A stretch of DNA of 64,000 nucleotides from CAVUBL01 sp963739795 (lineage in GTDB: Bacteria; Acidobacteriota; Thermoanaerobaculia; Multivoradales; DATKCC01). Both the position numbers and the translations under genes were made by a program. Below, piece after piece: positions 58,853-64,000 of the stretch (the first letter of the stretch is position 1; the number at the start of each line of letters is the position of its first letter). The stretch is from assembly GCA_963739795.1 (NCBI GenBank), contig CAVUBL010000021.1, positions 496,001 to 560,000 on the forward strand. The letters run 5' to 3'. The notes below the pieces were generated by a model that was not told where the DNA came from, did no database searches, and saw only the letters and a program-made list of their open reading frames with translations.

Positions 58853-60236
58853 GTGAGCCGCCGCCACCTCGGGGGCCGCTTCGCCGGACCGGCCGACGAG
58901 GCGTTCCAGCGCTTCTCCTCGTCGCTGGCCGTCGACCTGCGGATGGCGGCCGAGGAGATCGCGGCGTCGATCGCCCACGCCCGGATGCTGGGGGCGGTGG
59001 GACTGCTGACCGCGGAGGAGGCGGCGCGGATCGTCGCCGGCCTCGAGACGGTGGGCCGGGAGCTCGCCGACGGCACCTACCGGCCCGGCGACGAGCTCGA
59101 GGATGTCCACATGGCGGTCGAGGCGCGGCTGGTGGAGACGATCGGCGAGCTGGGCAAGAAGCTCCACACCGCGCGCTCCCGGAACGACCAGGTGGCGACC
59201 GACGTGCGCCTGTGGCTCAAGCGCCGGCTGGGTGAGCTGGACGCGGCCCTCGGCGAGCTGATCGCCGCGCTCGTGGGCCGGGTGGAGTCCGACGGGCGAA
59301 TCCTGATGCCCGGCTACACCCATCTCCAGCGCGGCCAGCCGATCCTCCTGGGGCATCACCTCCTGGCCCACGCCTGGCCCCTGGCCCGCGACCGGGGGCG
59401 CCTGGACGACGCCCTCCGCCGCCTGGACGAGTCGCCGCTCGGCGCCTGCGCCCTCGCGGGGACGCCCCATCCCATCGACCGCGAGGCGACGGCCGCCGAG
59501 CTCGGTTTCGCCCGGCCGGTGCCCAACGCCATGGACGCGGTCGCCGCCCGGGACCACGAGCAGGAGGTGGCGGCGGCGTGCGCGATCCTCATGGGCCACC
59601 TCTCGCGCCAGGCCGAGGAGCTGGTCCTCTGGTCGTCGGCCGAGTTTCGGTTCGTGCGCCTGGGCGAGGGCTACGCCACCGGCTCCTCGATCATGCCCCA
59701 GAAGCGGAACCCCGACGCCGCCGAGCTGGTCCGCGGCAAGGCCGCCCGGGTGCAGGGCGACCTGGTGGCGCTGCTCGCTCTCACCAAGAACCTGCCCCTG
59801 GCCTACAACCGGGACCTTCAGGAGGACCGGGAGCCCCTCTTCGAGGCGGTGGAGACCACGCTGGGCTCGGTGCGCATCCTCACCGGCGTGTGGGCGACCC
59901 TCGCCTTCCGGGCAGAGCGCTTCGAAGCCGAGCTCGCCGGCGACTTCAGCCTGGCGACCGAGCTCGCCGACGGCCTGGTGGGGGAGGGCGTGCCCTTCCG
60001 CGAGGCTCACGAGGCGGTGGGGCGACTGGTGGCGCGGCTCGAGGCGGCCGGGCGGAACCTGTCCCGGGGAGGGTGCGGCGTGAGTCTCGAGGAGCTGCGG
60101 GAGGTCGCACCCGATGTTCCCGGAGGACTTCGAGCGCTGGCTCGACCCGCGCGCGGCGGCCGAGCGGCGGACCTCCCTCGGCGGCACCGCCTGGAGCGAG
60201 GTCGAGAAGCAGGTCGCGGCGCTCAGGGACCGCTGA
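58853..60236 (+). CDS. argH: Argininosuccinate lyase (one frameshift near the 3' end)
   Basis: Splits argininosuccinate to arginine and fumarate, the last step of arginine synthesis. GTG 58853 is chosen for its spacing from AAGGAGAG; GTG 58844, overlapping the argG stop, is possible. Motifs: FAGPADEAFQRFSSSLAVDL, LHTARSRNDQVATDVRLWL, PGYTHLQRGQPILLGHHLL and the family signature GSSIMPQKRNPDAAELVRGK. One extra base near 60113 shifts the frame; removing it gives FPEDFERWLDPRAAAERRTS and then LGGTAWSEVEKQVAALRDR, the usual C-terminus, ending at TGA 60236. The stop region overlaps the convergent peptidase gene by 14 nt. Confidence 0.93.
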
Positions 60237-61731
60237 GGCGCTTCGAGGAGCCGTTTCCGGAGTCGGAGGGCGCCGAGCTCGCCGCCTGATCGTCCCCCAG
60301 CCAATCGTGAGCGATGCGGGCCCAGGGCCCGTCCGGCTCGAGGCGTAGAAAGTCCCTCCACACCGGCCTCGCCTCGTCGAGCCGCCGGTGATAGCTCAGC
60401 GCCGAGGCGAGGTTGTAGGTGATGTAGGGCTTGTCGGGGAACCGGCGGCGAAGGTCGGCGAGGGCCTGGATAGCACTCGCGGGGTCGATCAAGTTCGAGC
60501 CGTTGTCCGCGTAGACGAGACCGGCGACCTGCAGGGCGGTCAGCGCACGTGGATCTCCAGGAGCGAGATGCACGGCCTCCTGGGCGCGCGTGATGGCGCC
60601 GGCGCCCTGCTGGTCCAGGGCGAGCGCGGCCACCAGGTCGAGGCGTGCCGGCAGGTAGGCTGGGTCTTGCTCCGCCGCCTGGTTCAGGAGCGAGAGGGCC
60701 TCCGTCATGTGGTCGTGGTACTCCGAGACCTCGAAGCAACCCGAGCGCTCGCCGCCGCGCAGTCTCGACCGCTCGGCGAGAGTCTCCCGGTCGAGGACCA
60801 CAGGGAGGCGGTAGCGGTCGACCAGAGTGCCATCGCAGGCCGCGAGAGCAGCCGCGGCGAGCTGGTAGTGGGCGAGGGCGAGATCGGCCAGGACCTCGCG
60901 GCCGGGGAAGAGCTGACGAAACTGGTCCAGCCGATCGATCGCGTCCGCGTACGTTCCCGAATCGAAGGCCGCGACGCCTTCGTGAAACAGGTGGATCTTC
61001 TCGGTGACGTCTCGAAGCTGCTTGCGCAGGAAGTTGACGCGCTGGGCGGGGTCGGGATGGCTCGGATCCAGCCGGCCGGGGACTTCGCTCACCCATTCCT
61101 CGAAGAAGGTCTCGTCGACCCCGAAGAGGACGTTGGGGTCATAGCCCTCCATCATCATCGCCAACACGCCCTGGGCGTCCGCCCGAAGCTCGAGAATCTT
61201 CCGATTTCGGGGGTCCTGCCGGAGCAGCTCGACGAGATCCTGGTCTGCTTCGCTGCCGTCCGCTGCAGCTCTCATCGCCAAGAAAGTCGAAGCGTGCCAC
61301 AGGTCGCCGCCGCTCAGGTGCTTGAGCTCGTGCGCGAGCACGAAGGACAGGAGCGCATCTCCCGTCTCCGGAGAAACGCCCCGATAGCAGAGGGAAAGCC
61401 CATCCCGGTTGAGGACCACGGTGTCATCAGCGAGGGCCAGCGCCGACGGGCCGCCTGAGACCTCCAGAATCAAGAGCGTCGCTCGCTGGCCGGCAGTGGC
61501 TTCCATCCGCTCGAAGCTCTTCCGAGCCCGAAGGACGAGGGGATTGCTCTCTGGTACGGCATCGAAGTTGTCCTGCCACCACTTCGAAGAGGCCTGCGGG
61601 CTGTCCTTCTGGAGAACGCGGGGAGGAGCCTGCTCGTGGCGGCAGGCCACGAGAGTCAGCAGGAAGAGCGTCAGTAGGGCCGCCGTCCATCGCTTGCGAC
61701 CCCGGAGCCCGCGGAGGTGGAACGTGTTCAT
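60223..61731 (-). CDS. HExxH (M48-like) lipoprotein peptidase with TPR-like C-terminus
   Basis: A 502-residue protein. Lipoprotein signal with Cys at residue 30 (LLTLFLLTLVAC). Zinc motif AHELKHLSGGDL, with His at about 134 and 138, and a later ELRADAQGVLAMM (about 183) that fits the third ligand ExxxD of M48 peptidases. After about residue 240 come TPR-like units (HEGVAAFDSGTYADAIDRLD, LALAHYQLAAAAL, YNLASALSYHRRLDEARPVW). This resembles BepA-like M48-TPR proteins that act on outer-membrane protein assembly, although BepA is not a lipoprotein. It lies 14 nt after the anti-sigma gene and probably in the same unit, so the sigma factor may control envelope maintenance. Confidence 0.82.
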   Translation of the reverse strand: MNTFHLRGLRGRKRWTAALLTLFLLTLVACRHEQAPPRVLQKDSPQASSKWWQDNFDAVPESNPLVLRARKSFERMEATAGQRATLLILEVSGGPSALALADDTVVLNRDGLSLCYRGVSPETGDALLSFVLAHELKHLSGGDLWHASTFLAMRAAADGSEADQDLVELLRQDPRNRKILELRADAQGVLAMMMEGYDPNVLFGVDETFFEEWVSEVPGRLDPSHPDPAQRVNFLRKQLRDVTEKIHLFHEGVAAFDSGTYADAIDRLDQFRQLFPGREVLADLALAHYQLAAAALAACDGTLVDRYRLPVVLDRETLAERSRLRGGERSGCFEVSEYHDHMTEALSLLNQAAEQDPAYLPARLDLVAALALDQQGAGAITRAQEAVHLAPGDPRALTALQVAGLVYADNGSNLIDPASAIQALADLRRRFPDKPYITYNLASALSYHRRLDEARPVWRDFLRLEPDGPWARIAHDWLGDDQAASSAPSDSGNGSSKRLSGP

Positions 61732-61745
61732 CGCCCGTGCTCGCT

Positions 61746-62657
61746 TCAGTACATCCGCTTCACGGCCTCGAAGATCTCACTCAGGGTAGCGAGATCTCCC
61801 TCGGGGACGGACCCGGAGGCCGTGAGCGACCGGAGCTTCTCCAAGGCCCCCGCGGGTAGCGCGGCTTGATCGATCGTCGCGGGGAGCTCGAGGAAGCCGG
61901 GCTTCGTGAAGAGCTCCCGGTCCCCGCTGGCCGCCGCCAACCAGCCCGCCTCCGTCCACTTGCCGAGCGCCAGCTCGCGCGGGGCGAGGCGCGTCTCGAA
62001 GATCGCCTCGAGGTCGTTGGCCGTCCGCCGCAGGGAGCGGAAGGAGCCGGAGGCGGTGGCCTGACGAGCCGAAGTCATCAAGTTTCGGAGCTCCGGGTCT
62101 CCACCTCTTTCACCCTCTTTCGGAAGGAGGTTTTCGAGGCCGTCCAGGGCGTCGCCGGCCGCCCTTCGGTTCCGGGCTCGCGCCGCCACCCGCAGGTCGA
62201 GGAGTCGGGCGCCGGCTCGGAATGAGGCCTGTTTCTCGGTCGGACCCCCGCCGAAGCCGAAGGCTCCGAGCTCCCCCGACGGAATCGCTTGAGAAGCTCT
62301 CTGGACCTGTCCCATCTCGCCGACGAGGTCCGTCGTCGCGAGCCGGACCTTCCCGGCGAGCGGCGCCGGGCGGAGCGACCAGACGAGGGGTAACAGCACA
62401 AGGACCAGCAGCACCGCCGCCACCGAGGCGACGGCCCAGGTGACCCGCCGGCCGCTCAACCAGCCCGCGGGCCGCAGCACACGGCCGCGGGGCGCGTCCT
62501 CCTGGAGAAAGCGCGCCGACTCCGAGAAGACCTCGTAGCAGTCCGGGCACCGGTCCAGGTGCTCCACCATCGCCCGCCGCGCCTCCGCGGACAGCCGCCC
62601 GTCGAGAAACGCCGCCAGATCCTCCGGACTCGGACAATCAGATCGAAGCATCGCCAT
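61746..62657 (-). CDS. Membrane anti-sigma factor-like protein with zf-HC2 motif
   Basis: A 303-residue protein. The N-terminus has LAAFLDGRLSAEARRAMVEH and LDRCPDCYEVF, giving the HxxxCxxC zinc motif of anti-sigma factors (about residues 33-40). One TM segment at about 72-93 (WAVASVAAVLLVLVLLPLVW) follows. The C-terminal 205 residues are outside the cytoplasm and mainly helical, with RAGARLLDLRVAARARNRRA and LLPKEGERGG; no family recognised. It lies between the tandem repeats and the HExxH peptidase gene and is probably the antagonist of the sigma factor at 63418-64000. Confidence 0.78.
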   Translation of the reverse strand: MAMLRSDCPSPEDLAAFLDGRLSAEARRAMVEHLDRCPDCYEVFSESARFLQEDAPRGRVLRPAGWLSGRRVTWAVASVAAVLLVLVLLPLVWSLRPAPLAGKVRLATTDLVGEMGQVQRASQAIPSGELGAFGFGGGPTEKQASFRAGARLLDLRVAARARNRRAAGDALDGLENLLPKEGERGGDPELRNLMTSARQATASGSFRSLRRTANDLEAIFETRLAPRELALGKWTEAGWLAAASGDRELFTKPGFLELPATIDQAALPAGALEKLRSLTASGSVPEGDLATLSEIFEAVKRMY

Positions 62658-63417
62658 TCATCTCACCACTTCCATGAGACGGACAAAAGCCCCATTTTCC
62701 CGCCGACCCGGATCTCCTCCAGATAGGCGAGCGCAGGTAGCGCCACGGAGGGCATCTCCGCCGATCCCCCTCTTCCATCCCCCTGGGCGGTGGTGTCCAG
62801 CGGTAGGGCAGAGCGGCGGGGTCCTCCCAGGGAAGCTCGAAGCCCGCGCACCTCGATAGCCCTGGGAGTCCGAGCCCGCCGAACGCGCAGGGCTGAGCGC
62901 AGGCGCGAGCCCCCGCCGGACCAGCAAGCAGCGAGCGCCGGTTCGGCGCGGAGTGCAACCCCGCCGATCTCCCCTCTCCCCCACAGTCGGCGGCGGGGCG
63001 AAACGGTAGGGCGGAGCGGCGGGGTCCTCCCAGGGAAGCTCGAAGCCCGCGCAACGCGAGAACCGTGGAAGTCCGAAGCCGCCCAAGCGTGGGCTGAGCG
63101 CAGGCGCGAGCCATCCGCCGGACCAGCAAGCAGCGAGCGCCGGTCCCCAGCGGAGTGCAATCCCGCCGATCCCCCCGCTTCCCCACAGTCGGCGGCGGGG
63201 CGAAACGGTAGGGCGGAGCGGCGGGGTCCTCCCAGGGAAGCTCGAAGCCTGCGCACCTTGATAGCCCTGGGAGTCCGAGCTCGCCGAACGCGCAGGGCTG
63301 AGCGCAGGCGCGAGCCCCCGCCGGACCAGCAAGCAGCGAGCGCCGGTTCCCAGGGAGGACCCCGCCGCGCCGCCCGGCCCCGAGCAACGAACCCCCCGCC
63401 ACCCCCGCCACCCCCCA
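62658..63417 (-). other. 760-bp gap between sigma and anti-sigma genes
   Basis: No gene is supported. Three minus-strand frames are all open at once for over 250 codons, which is an effect of GC-rich tandem repeats rather than coding. The repeats take up about 62790-63360. The 60 bases next to the sigma stop are C-rich low-complexity sequence. Confidence 0.7.
62790..63360. repeat. Imperfect tandem repeat, about 203-bp unit, 2.8 copies
   Basis: The unit is marked by CGGTAGGGCGGAGCGGCGGG, found at 62801 (one change), 63004 and 63206, giving periods of 203 and 202. Each unit continues with GGTCCTCCCAGGGAAGCTCG and ACCAGCAAGCAGCGAGCGCC. Between units CCCCGCCGA can pair with TCGGCGGCGGGG. Copies 1 and 3 are more alike in the middle (GATAGCCCTGGGAGTCCGAG) than either is to copy 2. 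Copy 3 is cut short after GCGCCGGTTCCCAGG. Confidence 0.85.
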
Positions 63418-64000
63418 TCACGACCACCATCCGTCAACCCCCCGCAACCCCCGCTCCTCCAAATCCCGCCGCAGCCGCCGCAACAACCCCTCCACCCGCC
63501 GATACAACGGCTTTTGCCGCAGGTTCAGCGCCCGCGCCACGTCTGCGATCGTGAACCCGTCCTCGTACCGCATCCGCAGGATCACCCGGTCCTCCGCGTC
63601 GAGCGTCCGCCAGCGCCTCCTCGAGCGCCGCCACCACCCGTTCCTCCTCCTCGGCCCGCTCCCGCTCCGAGAGCGCCTCGTCCGGCCGCTCGATCGCCCC
63701 CACGAGCTGCTCCGTCCGCTCGCCCCCCTCGTGGTGGCGCCCGATCGCGCGCGACGGCAGCCGCCCGGCCATCTCCTCGAGCTCCTCCCAAGACGCCTCC
63801 ACCCCGTGGTTGTCCTTGAGGATCCGGCAGGCCTCGTCGAACCCGAAGCCGTCCCAGTAGAGGAGACGCTCGAGCTGCATCGCCACCGGCCCCAGGCGCC
63901 GCGCCTCGGCCGACGCCCGCGGCCGACCCCGCCGCGCCCGGAGAAAGTCCAGGCAGAGCCGCTGGATGACGGTGGTCAGGTAGGTGGGCAGCGAGCTCTG
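63418..64000 (-). CDS. RNA polymerase sigma factor (ECF-like), 5' end outside window, one frameshift
   Basis: The visible part begins SSLPTYLTTVIQRLCLDFLR, the end of region 2, then ARRLGPVAMQLERLLYWDG and DEACRILKDNHGVEASWEEL. After a linker (RPDEALSERERAEEEERVV) one extra base near 63603 breaks the frame. Restoring it gives LDAEDRVILRMRYEDGFTIA and DVARALNLRQKPLYRRVEGL, region 4 with its helix-turn-helix, then LLRRLRRDLEERGLRGVDGW and TGA at 63418. The first residues and promoter lie beyond the window. Probably paired with the zf-HC2 protein downstream, although 760 bp of repeats lie between. Confidence 0.82.

Noticed and set aside
62790..63360. CRISPR array
   Set aside because: Units are about 203 bp with no short identical repeats or unique spacers.
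62638..63437. Three overlapping minus-strand open frames of about 255-259 codons
   Set aside because: All three frames are open over the same tandem repeats, which means the repeats simply lack stops; products are repetitive with no domain.

Overview
This is a very GC-rich window (about 70 percent by eye) from a bacterium with many secreted proteins. The FG-GAP/ASPIC-UnbV proteins, sulfatase-like lipoproteins, TPR proteins, BNR/sortilin-like secreted proteins and ECF sigma/anti-sigma pairs suggest Acidobacteriota, possibly Thermoanaerobaculia-like. That placement is inference; there is no rRNA or other phylogenetic marker here. I found no tRNA, rRNA, CRISPR array, transposase or prophage.

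Layout. 1-5.3 kb: a cut class IV aminotransferase, a large P-loop/TPR protein, and a three-gene set of a 3-TM protein, an ECF sigma factor and a zinc-binding anti-sigma factor. 5.4-14.9 kb: a small conserved-looking protein, a 179-bp inverted-repeat element, an MMPL/RND transporter, a cytochrome c, two FG-GAP/ASPIC proteins around a one-domain asparaginase, and a translationally coupled TPR protein. 15.2-22.0 kb: four head-to-tail genes for secreted proteins ending in a peptidase S74 (intramolecular chaperone) domain. 22.2-42.8 kb: a surface-glycan locus with several GT2, GT4 and GT2-GT4 fusion glycosyltransferases, a polyprenol-phosphate sugar synthase, small coiled-coil proteins, an ABC polysaccharide exporter (Wzm/Wzt type), and four sulfatase-family enzymes with Thr instead of Cys/Ser at the nucleophile position. 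43.0-49.3 kb: a BNR-repeat secreted protein, a GT4, an exported RidA-like protein, undecaprenyl diphosphate synthase, a universal stress protein and a ferredoxin. 49.5-57.5 kb: a MacB-type efflux ABC system (adaptor, ATPase, two permeases) and a 1157-aa sortilin-like beta-propeller protein. 57.6-60.2 kb: argG-argH. 60.2-64 kb: on the minus strand, a cut ECF sigma factor, about 570 bp of 203-bp tandem repeats, an anti-sigma factor and an HExxH lipoprotein peptidase with TPRs.

How the parts fit (inference). UppS and the DPM1-like enzyme can supply lipid-linked intermediates, the GT enzymes can build a glycan, the ABC exporter can move it out, and the Thr-type sulfatase relatives may add or remove phospho groups on it outside the cytoplasm. 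The S74 proteins beside this locus may be trimeric surface fibres.

Sequence quality. From about 15.5 to 43.7 kb nearly every gene is broken by one or more single-base indels, although both sides of each break still read as the same family. The flanks are nearly clean (single breaks in argH and the last sigma gene). I read this as uncorrected sequencing error rather than gene decay, and annotate those genes across the breaks; their internal coordinates are approximate.
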